DNA from: Edaphobacter bradus | GTDB taxonomy: Bacteria; Acidobacteriota; Terriglobia; Terriglobales; Acidobacteriaceae | Length of the DNA: 64,000 nucleotides | Assembly (NCBI RefSeq): GCF_025685645.1 | Contig: NZ_JAGSYF010000003.1 | Location: forward strand, 310,001-374,000 | Reading direction: 5' to 3' | The notes under the pieces: model-generated | What the model was told of the DNA's origin: nothing | Database searches by the model: none | The model's input: only the letters and a program-made list of their open reading frames with translations | Made by a program: the position numbers and the translations under genes | Part shown: positions 17,939 to 26,389 of the stretch, piece after piece | Numbering within the stretch: position 1 is the first letter of the stretch | Layout: the number at the start of each line of letters is the position of its first letter

Positions 17939-20104
17939 ATGAAGATCCTCACTCACTGGCTGCGCCACTACCTTCCTACCCTTTCCGTCACCGACCGGCA
18001 GCTCGCCGACGACCTCACCCTCCGCGGCATAGCCGTCGAAGGCGTGCATCCCCTGGGCGATAGCAACGGCTCACTCTTCGAGATGGACATCACCACCAAC
18101 CGCGTCGACGCCATGAACCACTACGGCGTCGCCCGCGAGGCCGCCACAATCTACGGTCTCCCCCTCGAGCCGCTCCACCCGAAGCTCCCCGTCGGCACGC
18201 TCGTTGATGCTCCCTTCCCCGTCCGCATCGCGCCCGAGGCCAGGGGCCTCTGCGGCCGCTTCACCGCGCAGGTCCTCAGCGACGTCACCATCGCGCCCTC
18301 GACCGGCCTCGTCGCCGAGTACTTCAACCTTCTCGGCCAGAAGCAGATCTCGAACGCTGTCGATGCCTCGAACTTCACCCTCATGGGCATGGGCCACCCC
18401 ACGCACGCCTTCGACCTCGACAAGATCGAGGGTGGCATCGTCGTCCGCCTCGCCCGCAAAGGGGAAAAGCTCCGGCTTCTCGACGGAACCGAGCGCACGC
18501 TCGAGGCTGACGATCTGGTAGTCGCCGACGAGAAGAAAGCCCTCGCCCTCGCCGGAGTCATGGGAGGCTGGGACTCCATGATCACCGCCGAGACGAAGAA
18601 CGTCCTCGTCGAAGCCGCATGGTTCGACCCCGTCTCCGTGCGCCGCAGCTCGCGCCGCCATCTTCTCCACACCGACGCCAGCCACCGCTTCGAGCGCGGG
18701 GCCGACATCAACGCCGCGCCCATCGCCAACGCACTCGTCTGCCAGCTCATCCTCCAGGCCGGCGGCAAGCTCGAAGGCGAGCTCGTCGACGTCATCGACC
18801 CCGACGTCGCCGCCCGCACCGCCAACCGCCCAGCCATTGAGCTTCACGTCAGCCAGGTCAAGCGCCATCTCGGAGCGACCATCGCCCCCGAAGGCATCAC
18901 CAGCGAGATCATCTCGCGCTTCCTCAGCTCGCTCGGCTGCCAGATGCTGCTCCACGGCCTTGACGTCTACCTCGTGCAGCTCCCGAGCTGGCGTCTCGAC
19001 CTCGAGCGTGAGATCGACCTCGTCGAAGAGGTCGCCCGCGTCTACGGCTACAACCGCTTTGCCAACACGCTTCCCGCGCCGCTCCCCGTCACCGACTACC
19101 CCGAGGCTCGCGCCGAGCACGCCGTCCGCACTCGCCTCCTCGAGCTCGGCTACAGCGAAGCCATCTCCAGCAGCTTCGCCTCCCAGTCCGACAGCGACCT
19201 CTTCGCGAACACCTGCAAAGGCACCGTCGCCATGGAGAACCCCCTCTCCGAAGAGGCCTCGCTGCTGCGCCCGTCCCTCGTCCCCGGCATGACCACCATG
19301 CTCTCCCACAACCTCAACCGCGACGTGCGCGAGGTTCGCCTCTTCGAGCAGGGCCAGATCTTCACCGGCAACACCGAAGCCGTCACCGAGACCCCGCAGC
19401 TCTCCCTCGGCGTCACCACCGCGCCGACACAGCGAACGCCGCTCTACCCCGCGCAGGACGCCCCCATCTTCGAGCTCAAGGGAGCCATCGAATCGCTCCT
19501 CTCTCTCTTCGATCTCCCAGCAGAAAATGACCCGCCATCTCTCGCTACGGGAGAAGATGTGTCATCCCAACCGGAGGCAGCGTCTACCGCTGCCGTAGCG
19601 GTGGGGTCCGCTGTTTCCTTCACCTCCGAGGCCCCTGCCTGGCTCGAGCCCGGCCGCTCCGCCACGGCGCTCCTCAACAGCAAACCCATCGCATGGTTCG
19701 GCGAGCTCTCGCAGTCCCAGACACAGCAGCGCAAGCTCCGCCAGCCCGTCTATCTCGCGCAGATCGACCTCGCGCGCCTCTACGAGCTGCCGCTTCGCCG
19801 CGCCATCTCCCGTGAGCTCTCCCGCTTCCAGGGCGTCGAGCGCGACTTCTCCTTTGTCTTCCCGGACGCCGTGCAGTGGCACACCATCGCCGCCGCCCTC
19901 GACTCGCTCGCCTTCCCCGAGCTGCAGAGCCGCAAGCCGGTCGAGGTCTGGCGCGATCCGAAGAAGTCCCCTGGCGTTTACTCGCTGCTGCTGCGCTGCG
20001 TCTTCCAGTCCTTCGACCGCACTCTGCGCGACGAAGAGCTCACCTCCTGGTCAACCAGCATCATTGAAACCCTCACCAAGCTCGGCGGCACACTGCGAGC
20101 CTGA
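17939..20104 (+). CDS. pheT: Phenylalanine--tRNA ligase beta subunit
   Basis: Beta subunit of 721 residues. The B1 domain start (MKILTHWLRHYLPTLSVTDRQLADDLTLRGIAVEGV) runs directly into FEMDITTNRVDAMNHYGVAREAATIYGLPLE, so the OB-fold (EMAP-II-like) tRNA-binding insertion usually at residues about 40-150 is absent. Then follow B3/B4 (NAVDASNFTLMGMGHPTHAFDLDKI, tRNA-editing site region), B5 and the catalytic-like domain (ALAGVMGG, HRFERGADI, EVARVYGYNRF), PGRSATALL and the C-terminal ferredoxin-anticodon-binding domain (FPDAVQWHTIAAALDSL, SLLLRCVFQSFDRTLRDEEL). About 45 Ala/Ser/Pro-rich residues before PGRSA are extra and partly encoded by an intergenic-type repeat (19560-19618). Essential for translation. 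Confidence 0.95.
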   Translation: MKILTHWLRHYLPTLSVTDRQLADDLTLRGIAVEGVHPLGDSNGSLFEMDITTNRVDAMNHYGVAREAATIYGLPLEPLHPKLPVGTLVDAPFPVRIAPEARGLCGRFTAQVLSDVTIAPSTGLVAEYFNLLGQKQISNAVDASNFTLMGMGHPTHAFDLDKIEGGIVVRLARKGEKLRLLDGTERTLEADDLVVADEKKALALAGVMGGWDSMITAETKNVLVEAAWFDPVSVRRSSRRHLLHTDASHRFERGADINAAPIANALVCQLILQAGGKLEGELVDVIDPDVAARTANRPAIELHVSQVKRHLGATIAPEGITSEIISRFLSSLGCQMLLHGLDVYLVQLPSWRLDLEREIDLVEEVARVYGYNRFANTLPAPLPVTDYPEARAEHAVRTRLLELGYSEAISSSFASQSDSDLFANTCKGTVAMENPLSEEASLLRPSLVPGMTTMLSHNLNRDVREVRLFEQGQIFTGNTEAVTETPQLSLGVTTAPTQRTPLYPAQDAPIFELKGAIESLLSLFDLPAENDPPSLATGEDVSSQPEAASTAAVAVGSAVSFTSEAPAWLEPGRSATALLNSKPIAWFGELSQSQTQQRKLRQPVYLAQIDLARLYELPLRRAISRELSRFQGVERDFSFVFPDAVQWHTIAAALDSLAFPELQSRKPVEVWRDPKKSPGVYSLLLRCVFQSFDRTLRDEELTSWSTSIIETLTKLGGTLRA
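19560..19618 (+). repeat. Palindromic repeat embedded in frame within pheT
   Basis: TGTCATCCCAACCGGAGGCA and the following CAGCG...CGCTGCCG dyad and GGTGGGGTCCGCTGTTTC tail match, box for box, the intergenic repeats at 42531 and 20955. It keeps the reading frame and encodes SSQPEAASTAAVAVGSAVS. The host protein tolerates it in a linker before the PGRSA motif. Confidence 0.65.
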
Positions 20105-20283
20105 GGCTTTCTCTGTCTGCCACCCGTAGCGCAGCGCCGCGACCTTCGCGCTAACCTCTGCGTTCTTCGCGTTTGCCGTTGCTGTTGCTTCTGCCGTTGC
20201 AAAAAGGGGCACCCAGAAAGGTTCCCCTCGTACAAATAAATCCACGCCCATCGCATCTATACTTCTTCATAGGAGTAGCAGAA

Positions 20284-20541
20284 ATGAGCACAGCCACCAT
20301 CAGCGTCGACGAATTTCAGGCCCTCGAACAGAAGGTTCTCCGCGCAGTCGAGATCGTCAAGAAGGAACGCGAGGCCCGCGCCAAAGCCGAAGCCGAGATT
20401 GTGCAGCTTCGCGAACAGCTCGAGTTCCAGACGCTCGTAGCTACAGAGGCCCAGACCGCCGTCAACACCCTTACCAAGGAGCGCGACAACGTGCGCGGCC
20501 GCGTCGAAAAGATGCTCCAGCAGATGGACGACCTGCTCTAA
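20284..20541 (+). CDS. Small coiled-coil protein, ZapB-like
   Basis: An 85-residue, highly charged helical protein: FQALEQKVLRAVEIVKKEREARAKAEAEIVQLREQLEFQ has clear heptad character, ending in a second helix VEKMLQQMDDLL. ATG 20284 is preceded by GGAG at nine bases; the frame upstream of it is repeat-like and not protein-like. A short coiled-coil protein directly before zapA is common and such proteins act as Z-ring accessory factors (ZapB type), so a cell-division role is inferred from position (22 bp to zapA) and structure rather than from a diagnostic motif. Confidence 0.75.
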   Translation: MSTATISVDEFQALEQKVLRAVEIVKKEREARAKAEAEIVQLREQLEFQTLVATEAQTAVNTLTKERDNVRGRVEKMLQQMDDLL

Positions 20542-20563
20542 AAATTCACTCTCAGGAGCCACG

Positions 20564-20923
20564 ATGGACAACACACTGACCGCACCCCAGGCCGACACCC
20601 AGCCGCAGGAGAGCCAGTCCATCGCCGTCGAGATCTACGACCAGGTCTACCATCTCCGCGGAACCGACCCCGCCTACATCCAGCAGCTCGCGCAGATCGT
20701 CGACGCCAAGATGAGCGCCGTCTCCGCGCACGGCAACACCGTCGATTCCCTCCGCGTCGCCGTCCTCGCCGCCCTCAACATCGCCGACGAGCTCCAGAGT
20801 CTGCGCGACCGCTACGAAAGCCTCGCAGGCTCGCTCTCGATCTCGCAGGTAACCATGCGCTCCCGCGCCGGTTCCCTCGCAGGCCTCCTCGACGAGGTCC
20901 TCGAAGACCGCAAGGTCGGCTGA
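20564..20923 (+). CDS. zapA: Cell division protein ZapA
   Basis: A 119-residue protein with the ZapA layout: an N-terminal beta part (IAVEIYDQVYHLRGTDPAYIQQLAQIVDAKM), the conserved VDSLRVAVLAALNIADEL helix, and a coiled-coil C-terminus. ZapA binds FtsZ and promotes bundling of Z-ring protofilaments at midcell. It lies downstream of pheT and the small coiled-coil gene, the arrangement pheS/T-zapB-like-zapA seen in many bacteria. A 6S RNA often follows zapA; I could not recognise one here, and the spacer holds a dispersed repeat instead. Confidence 0.88.
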   Translation: MDNTLTAPQADTQPQESQSIAVEIYDQVYHLRGTDPAYIQQLAQIVDAKMSAVSAHGNTVDSLRVAVLAALNIADELQSLRDRYESLAGSLSISQVTMRSRAGSLAGLLDEVLEDRKVG

Positions 20924-20954
20924 AAGCACTCCTACCTACCGCGATATAGACGCC

Positions 20955-21012
20955 GTATCCCGACCGAAGGCGGCGCCTCCGCCGCCGAAGTGGAGGGACC
21001 TGCTTTTTCCCT
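20955..21012 (+). repeat. Dispersed TATCCCGACCG-type intergenic repeat
   Basis: TATCCCGACCGAAGG, a GCGGCGcctccGCCGC-type dyad and TGGAGGGACCTGCTTTTTC. It aligns with the copies at 42531-42590 and inside pheT. It separates zapA from the TlpA-like gene. Confidence 0.6.
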
Positions 21013-21085
21013 TTGACGCCGCAGCGCCTTCCTGTAAAAGAACTTCAGAATCAGAACATTCTGCGCTATAGGTTCCTAGGCTCCC

Positions 21086-22141
21086 ATGAACCCTTTTGTC
21101 TCTCTGCCTGCCCGCCTCCTATCTGCAATCCTCTTTGCATCGGCCGCCGCACAGCTCCTCGCACAGCCTGCTACGCAGGACCCCGCCGTTCTCTCCGCGC
21201 TCCACGAGTCCGCCGACTTCCATCAGCGCGGCCAGCTAACCTCGGCGCTCGACAGCGCCCGCAAGGCCCTTAAGCTCGCTAAAGGGAGCTGCGCGGAGTG
21301 CCAGCGCCAGATCGTCGCTCTTCAGATCGAGATGGACCGGCCTCATGACGCCGCCGCCTCCGCTGCCGCCTGGGCCTCTCACGCCGCCACTCCCACCGAG
21401 AAGGCCGCCGCCGAGTACCTGCAGGCCCGCGCGCTCGTTCTCGAAGACCACGAGAAGCACAGTGACTCGCTCCTCCAGCGTGCCGATCAGGCCCTCAAGC
21501 AGGCCGCCGTCGATAACCCCTCTGACCCCGCCACTCATCTGCTCGAAGGCCGCGTCCTCGCCGCTCTCAAGCGCGACTCTGACGCAAAGGCGCAGTTTGC
21601 CGCCTGCCTGACAACGCCCGGAGCCACGCCGCTGCAATGCCGCCGCGCCAGCGCCTACGCCCAGAACATCGCCCTCACCACGAACGACGAGGCCCCCGAG
21701 TTCACTATCCGCCGAGCCGATGGAACCGCCGTAACTCTTGATTCGCTCGCCGGCGAGGTCGTGCTCATCGACTTCTGGGCCACATGGTGCGGCCCCTGCT
21801 CCCGCGACCTCGACTACGTCCAATCCATCGCCGAGGAGTTCCAGCACGACAACTTCGTCCTTCTCGGCATCAGCACCGACGAGAACGAGGCGAAGTGGAA
21901 GAGCCACGTCGCCGAGAACCGCATGATCGGCATCCAGGTCCGCGACGGCAACCATGCCGTCAACGATCTCTTCCACGTCAACGGAATCCCCACCTACCTC
22001 ATCTTGGACGGTAACGGCATCATCCGCTTCCGCACCACCGGCGCACTCAAGGACCTCCGCACCAAGGTCCGCGAAGTGCTCAAAGAGTCCGCCCCGACTC
22101 CCTCCACAACGCAATCCGTCGTCAGGACTGCTGGAAACTAA
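21086..22141 (+). CDS. Secreted TlpA-type thiol-disulfide oxidoreductase with helical repeat domain
   Basis: A 351-residue exported protein: signal peptide (LLSAILFASAAAQLLAQ), then about 170 residues of Ala-rich helices with TPR-like spacing (ALHESADFHQRGQLTSALDSARKALKLA and following), then a thioredoxin-fold domain of the TlpA/ResA class: APEFTIRRADGTAVTLDSLAGEVVLIDFWATWCGPCSRDLDYVQ with a WCGPC active site, LGISTDENEAKWKS and the cis-Pro region VNGIPTYLILDGNG. Likely reduces disulfides in exported proteins or in cytochrome c maturation. The coupling of a TPR-like front end to TlpA suggests protein-protein docking, which is inference. It stands alone between repeats and paiB. Confidence 0.85.
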   Translation: MNPFVSLPARLLSAILFASAAAQLLAQPATQDPAVLSALHESADFHQRGQLTSALDSARKALKLAKGSCAECQRQIVALQIEMDRPHDAAASAAAWASHAATPTEKAAAEYLQARALVLEDHEKHSDSLLQRADQALKQAAVDNPSDPATHLLEGRVLAALKRDSDAKAQFAACLTTPGATPLQCRRASAYAQNIALTTNDEAPEFTIRRADGTAVTLDSLAGEVVLIDFWATWCGPCSRDLDYVQSIAEEFQHDNFVLLGISTDENEAKWKSHVAENRMIGIQVRDGNHAVNDLFHVNGIPTYLILDGNGIIRFRTTGALKDLRTKVREVLKESAPTPSTTQSVVRTAGN

Positions 22142-22204
22142 CTACTCCGCTCGCACGCTAAACTTTACGTAGCCGGCAAGCGAGCCAGCGCGAGAGGGCA
22201 CCGA

Positions 22205-22840
22205 GTGTACATTCCCAAATTCAATGAAGAGACCCGCCTTGACGTTCTTCACGGCCTCATCGAATCGCAGCCGCTCGCGACCCTCGTCACCATGAGCGCC
22301 TCCGGCCTCTTCGCCACGCATCTCCCCATGGTGCTCGACCGCAGCACCACGCCCTACGGCACGCTGCGTTGCCACATCTCGCGCGCGAACACGCAGTGGC
22401 GCGACCTCACGCCGTCCATCGACGCGCTCGCCATCTTCTCCGGCACACAGCACTACATCACTCCCTCCTGGTATCCCGAAAAGGCTGAGCACGCCAGGGT
22501 CGTTCCCACATGGAACTACGCCACTGTCCACGCCTACGGCCCAATCACCATCATCGAAGACCCTGCGTGGCTCCTCGCACATCTCAACGCGCTCACCACG
22601 CAGCATGAAGCCAGCTTCTCCGCTCCGTGGAAGGTCGCTGACGCGCCCGCCGACTACATCGCCTCGCAGGTCAAAGGCATCGTCGGGATTGAGCTTCCCA
22701 TCCGCCGAATCGAGGGGAAATGGAAGGTCAGCCAGAACAAGTCCGAGCGAACGCGCTCTGCGATCGAACGCGGACTCGAAGACCTCAACACTCCCGAGAG
22801 CCTCGCCATGCGCGACCTCGTCAACGGCAAGCGCCCGTGA
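22205..22840 (+). CDS. PaiB-like FMN-binding protein
   Basis: A 211-residue split-barrel flavin-binding protein of the PaiB ('FMN-binding negative transcriptional regulator') family, beginning with the typical MYIPKFNEE and continuing ATLVTMSASGLFATHLPMVLD, GTLRCHISRANTQWRDL, AIFSGTQHYITPSWYPEKAEHARVVPTWNYATVHAYG and GIVGIELPIRRIEGKWKVSQNK. Full family length. In Bacillus PaiB affects sporulation and protease genes; most homologues lack direct functional proof, and a pyridoxamine-oxidase-like flavin role is possible. The start is GTG 22205, giving the conserved N-terminus. Confidence 0.88.
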   Translation: MYIPKFNEETRLDVLHGLIESQPLATLVTMSASGLFATHLPMVLDRSTTPYGTLRCHISRANTQWRDLTPSIDALAIFSGTQHYITPSWYPEKAEHARVVPTWNYATVHAYGPITIIEDPAWLLAHLNALTTQHEASFSAPWKVADAPADYIASQVKGIVGIELPIRRIEGKWKVSQNKSERTRSAIERGLEDLNTPESLAMRDLVNGKRP

Positions 22841-23153
22841 ATCCAGAACCAGTATCGCGAACTCCACTCCCCGTCAACTTGCAAAGCCAGTCACCGGCAG
22901 GTAGCATCCACTCAAGAGACCGGCCTGCAAAGCAGGTGACGCGATCCACGCTGGTTGAACCAACATTCATTGAACAGGGGCCTGGTTCGTACATATGGTT
23001 CGGTGTGCAGTGTCCGCCAGTCCGGAATGCCTAAAGAACCACGGCTAGGTCCCACCGTCTTAGGGCGGGTTCACCAGCGCTTCGTTGCACGGCCCAGTGG
23101 GTCGGTCCTCTTACACTAGCCGTGGCATCTCCGCTGCGCCAAACGCAACCACC
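22841..23153. other. Intergenic stretch, no gene seen
   Basis: About 310 bp with no convincing frame, tRNA or terminator. It contains short near-repeats (TGCAAAGCCAGTCACCGGC and GCCTGCAAAGCAGGTGACG) and a GGGCGGGTTCACC motif, but nothing that can be named. Confidence 0.4.
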
Positions 23154-23903
23154 TTGCATCCCACCCTCCTCCACCTCGGCCCATTCGTCCTGCCCACCTT
23201 CGGCCTGCTCGCCGCCATCGGACTCATGGCCGCCCTCACACTCAGCCTGCGCACCGCACCGCTCGCCGGCCTCAGCCCCGACCGCATCTGGAACGCCGGC
23301 CTCTTCACGTTGCTCTCCGCCTTCGTGCTCTCGCGCCTGCTCCTCGTCCTCACCAACCTGCACACCTTTCTCTCCTACCCGATCCTTCTTCTCGCCGTCC
23401 CCTCGCTCACTCCGCTCGGAATCCTCCTTACCGGCTTCGCCGCGGCTATCTACCTTCGCCTGAACGGCCTTCCCCTCCTCGCCACGCTCGACGCCTGGGC
23501 TCCTTGCGCCACGCTCGTCTGGGTCTTCCTCGCGCTCGGCCATTTCGCCGAGGGCAGCGATCCCGGCATGATCACCTCCGTCCCCTGGGCCATCCCCTCC
23601 TCCACCGGACTCACGCGGCTGCACCCCATCGCCCTCTACGCCGCAGTTCTCGCCGCGATCCTCACCTACGTTCTCTTCCGCCAACTCCCGCGCCGTCGTA
23701 ACCCCGGCGACACTGCCGCGCTCGCGCTCGCCTCCACCGGCATCGTCCAGTTCCTGCTCTCCTTCCTCCGCCAGCCCGCGCTCTTTGGCACACCTCTCGG
23801 CGACATCCTCGACCCCATCCAGTGGGCCGCTCTCGGCATGGTCCTCGCCGCTGGCCTCATTCTCATCACTCAACCGCGGAGGCCTGTCTCCCATGCCGTC
23901 TAA
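23154..23903 (+). CDS. Prolipoprotein diacylglyceryl transferase-like membrane protein
   Basis: About 249 residues with seven hydrophobic segments. The N-terminus LHPTLLHLGPFVLPTFGLLAAIGLM reads like the Lgt start (HP.L...GP....YGL), and later GHFAEGSDPGMITSVPWAIPSSTGLTRLHPIALYAAV corresponds to the Lgt catalytic region, though the conserved HGG-type motif of true Lgt is not clear. It is therefore Lgt-like rather than certain Lgt. Start taken as TTG 23154, which restores the family N-terminus; an ATG at 23085 would add 23 atypical residues. Its end overlaps the RluD gene by 11 bp, suggesting coupled translation. Confidence 0.72.
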   Translation: MHPTLLHLGPFVLPTFGLLAAIGLMAALTLSLRTAPLAGLSPDRIWNAGLFTLLSAFVLSRLLLVLTNLHTFLSYPILLLAVPSLTPLGILLTGFAAAIYLRLNGLPLLATLDAWAPCATLVWVFLALGHFAEGSDPGMITSVPWAIPSSTGLTRLHPIALYAAVLAAILTYVLFRQLPRRRNPGDTAALALASTGIVQFLLSFLRQPALFGTPLGDILDPIQWAALGMVLAAGLILITQPRRPVSHAV

Positions 23904-25005
23904 GCACATGCTGCCCAAAGGCCAGCGCCGCCGCACCGTCAAACCCGAGTACCGCGCCACGCGCGGCATCGAGCCCCCCGCGCCTCCTGTCATCCCCACC
24001 GTCGACTTCGGCGACGACGCCGAAGCCGAAGACGCGCTCCACACCTTCACCGCCGCACCCGAGGCCGCTGGCCTCCGCCTCGACCAGTACCTCGCCCACG
24101 CCATCCCCGACATCAGCCGCTCCCGCGTCCAGCTCCTCATCGAGCACAACCAGGTCCGCGTCAACGGCACCCCGGCCAAGCCCAAGCAGAAGCTCCACGG
24201 TGGCGAGGCCATCGAGATCGAAGGCGCGCCCCACCCACCGCCGCTCCACGCCTTCCCCGAGGACATCCCCCTCACCATCCTCCACGAGGACAAGCACCTC
24301 GCCATCATCGACAAGCCCGCCGGCATGATGGTCCACGCCGGCTCCGGGGCAACCGACGACGCCCGCAACCACGGAACTCTCGTCAACGCCCTCCTCCATC
24401 ACTTCGGCAAGCTCTCCGACGTCGGCGGCGAGCTCCGCCCTGGCATCGTCCACCGCCTCGACAAGCAGACCAGCGGCATCATACTCGTCGCCAAGGACGA
24501 CAGCACCCACCGCAAGCTAAGCGAGATGTTCGCCGAGCGCCAGCTCGAAAAGACCTACCTCGCCCTCGTCCACGGCCACATCGTGCGCGAAAACACGACC
24601 ATTAGCCTGCCCATCGGCCGCGACCTCATCCGCCGAACCCGCATGACCACCCGCCGCTCCGCCGAGAGCGAAGGCGTCCGCCCCGCCGTCTCCCACGTCA
24701 AGGTGCTCAAGCGTATCGCCTCACCCTACGGCCCCTTTACTTTGGTCGAAGTCAGCATCGAGACCGGCCGAACCCACCAGATCCGCGTTCATCTCCAGGC
24801 CATGGGTCATCCGGTCGTCGGCGACACCCTCTACGGCGCCCCGCACCACGTCGGCCAGCTGCCCGACACCCTCTCACTCGACCGCAACTTCCTCCACGCC
24901 GCGCACCTGGCCTTCCATCACCCCCAGACCCGCAAGGCCATGCAAATCGACTCTCCCCTACCTCCAGAACTCCAACAGTTTCTAGGGGCAATCGGCGTCA
25001 ACTAA
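23893..25005 (+). CDS. rluD: 23S rRNA pseudouridine synthase, RluD family
   Basis: A 370-residue RluA/RluD-type enzyme converting specific uridines of 23S rRNA to pseudouridine. After a basic 55-residue lead, an S4 RNA-binding domain (LRLDQYLAHAIPDISRSRVQLLIEHNQVRVNG) is followed by the catalytic domain: DKPAGMMVHAG, RPGIVHRLDKQTSGIILVAKDD with the HRLD catalytic Asp, EKTYLALVHG, and the RTHQIRVHLQAMGHPVVGDTLYG motif. ATG 23893 has GGAGG at ten bases and overlaps the end of the Lgt-like gene. Whether it modifies the RluD or RluC sites cannot be decided from sequence alone. Confidence 0.92.
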   Translation: MPSKHMLPKGQRRRTVKPEYRATRGIEPPAPPVIPTVDFGDDAEAEDALHTFTAAPEAAGLRLDQYLAHAIPDISRSRVQLLIEHNQVRVNGTPAKPKQKLHGGEAIEIEGAPHPPPLHAFPEDIPLTILHEDKHLAIIDKPAGMMVHAGSGATDDARNHGTLVNALLHHFGKLSDVGGELRPGIVHRLDKQTSGIILVAKDDSTHRKLSEMFAERQLEKTYLALVHGHIVRENTTISLPIGRDLIRRTRMTTRRSAESEGVRPAVSHVKVLKRIASPYGPFTLVEVSIETGRTHQIRVHLQAMGHPVVGDTLYGAPHHVGQLPDTLSLDRNFLHAAHLAFHHPQTRKAMQIDSPLPPELQQFLGAIGVN

Positions 25006-25104
25006 GAACTGCCACGGACGGGTGCCCCAAAACCTCACCACAGACGCCACCCCGCCCGATTATCTCGATACCACCCAGAGGCCAACTCCGGTAGAATTGC
25101 GCCA

Positions 25105-26151
25105 GTGACTCTGACCCGCCGAACCAAACTCGTGCCCTCCCTCCTGACCGCTGCGCTGCTGTTCTCCACGGCACTCTCCCCCGCCTCTCTTCGCGCCCAG
25201 ACGCAGCAACCGGCTCCACCCCTAGCGACCCAGCCCGCGCCAGCCGAGCCCCAGCCTCCGGCCCCGACCGTCACCTCCTCGCAGTCCGCCCCCACCAGCT
25301 CCGATGACCTCGTCCCGACCATCAAGGTCCAGGTCAACGAGGTCAACCTCATCTTCACCGTCACCGACAAGAAGGGCCGCTTCATCACCGGCCTCCAGCG
25401 CCAGAACTTCGGCCTCCTCGACAACCGCCTCCCGCCCGAAGCCGTCCTCCGCTTCGAGCAGCAGACCAATCTTCCCCTCCGCGTCGGCATCATGCTCGAC
25501 ACATCGAGCTCCATCCGCCAGCGCTTCCAGTTCGAGCAGGACTCCGCTATCGAGTTCCTCCTCCAGATCCTGCACCGCAACGACCGCGCCTTCGTCGAGG
25601 GATTCGACATCGAAACCGACGTTGCCCAGGGCTTCACCAACAACATCGACCTTCTCAACCAGGGCATCCGCAAGCTGCGTCCCGGCGGAGGCACAGCGCT
25701 CTACGACGCGCTCTACAAGACCTGTAAAGACCAGATGCTTACCCTGAAGGAGAACGGCGCCGTCCGCCGTGCCCTCATCCTCGTCTCCGACGGCGACGAC
25801 AACTACAGCCGCGCCGAGCAGTCCGACGCCATCAAGATGTGCCAGCGCGCCGAGACCATCGTCTACAGCATCAGCACCAACGTCAGCCCTAGCAAAGACA
25901 AGGGCGACGACGTCCTGAAGACCATCTCCGAGGCCACCGGCGGCGAGGCCTTCTTCCCCACCAAGATCGAGGACGTAGCCACCGGCTTCCACAACATCCA
26001 GGAAGAGCTCCGCAGCCAGTACTCGCTCGTCTACCGCCCCGCCAACTTCAAGCAGGACGGCTCCTTCCGAACCATCTACCTGCAGGCCCTCGACCCCCGC
26101 TTCCACGTCCGAGCCAGCAAAGGCTACTTTGCCCCCCGCGCCACCCCATAG
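25105..26151 (+). CDS. Secreted VWFA-related acidobacterial protein
   Basis: A 348-residue protein with signal peptide (LLTAALLFSTALSPASLRAQ), a Pro/Gln/Ala linker, a beta-rich N-terminal domain (IKVQVNEVNLIFTVTDKKGRFITGLQRQNFGLLDN) and a von Willebrand A domain (LRVGIMLDTSSSIRQRFQFEQDSAIEFLLQIL; MIDAS DTSSS; ALYDALYKTC; ALILVSDGDDN). The combination matches the 'VWFA-related Acidobacterial domain' family (TIGR03436), abundant in Acidobacteriota and of unknown role, probably metal-dependent adhesion or protein interaction outside the membrane. GTG 25105 is the start giving the complete signal peptide. It supports the taxonomic call for the window. Confidence 0.9.
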   Translation: MTLTRRTKLVPSLLTAALLFSTALSPASLRAQTQQPAPPLATQPAPAEPQPPAPTVTSSQSAPTSSDDLVPTIKVQVNEVNLIFTVTDKKGRFITGLQRQNFGLLDNRLPPEAVLRFEQQTNLPLRVGIMLDTSSSIRQRFQFEQDSAIEFLLQILHRNDRAFVEGFDIETDVAQGFTNNIDLLNQGIRKLRPGGGTALYDALYKTCKDQMLTLKENGAVRRALILVSDGDDNYSRAEQSDAIKMCQRAETIVYSISTNVSPSKDKGDDVLKTISEATGGEAFFPTKIEDVATGFHNIQEELRSQYSLVYRPANFKQDGSFRTIYLQALDPRFHVRASKGYFAPRATP

Positions 26152-26287
26152 CGAGCGCTAACCTTCGAGATCCTTTCGCGCCTCCTCGCCCTCAACCACG
26201 AACGCGCCACCGCTCCAAACCAGACTGCCGTTTAGCTTCTTTTGAAACACTTGCAGAATTTTCCCCTCAAAAACAAAGGGAAAATTA

Positions 26288-26306
26288 GGTAGTGGGTCAG
26301 TTTGGA
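26288..26306 (+). repeat. Left inverted repeat flanking the ABC/GntR cassette
   Basis: GGTAGTGGGTCAGTTTGGA; its reverse complement matches 17 of 19 bases at 28726-28744. GTGGGTCAGTTT is reminiscent of IS21-family termini (from memory, not searched). Confidence 0.55.
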
Positions 26307-26389
26307 GTGAATGTCTGGAGTTTCCGAAAAGCCGACTTTGAAGGCAGTTCATGCGGCGCTTTTTGTGGGAGCGCTTCTTGCCCCGGTGT

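Noticed and set aside
20105..20283. Possible small RNA or gene between pheT and the coiled-coil gene
   Set aside because: Contains simple GTTGC-type repeats and a GGGGCACC motif; no structure clear enough to call.
20924..21085. 6S RNA expected downstream of zapA
   Set aside because: The spacer is filled by a dispersed repeat and no long bulged hairpin of 6S type was found.
22841..23153. tRNA-like GGTTCACC motif in the intergenic region
   Set aside because: No acceptor or anticodon stem could be formed around it.
23031..24386. A 451-codon minus-strand frame opposite the Lgt-like and RluD genes
   Set aside because: Glu/Gly/Arg-rich composition and opposite to two recognised genes; shadow.
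26158..26352. Minus-strand frame of 64 codons near the left inverted repeat (ending EGEEARKDLEG)
   Set aside because: The end looks protein-like and it may be a gene remnant cut by the insertion, but there is no start signal or recognisable domain.
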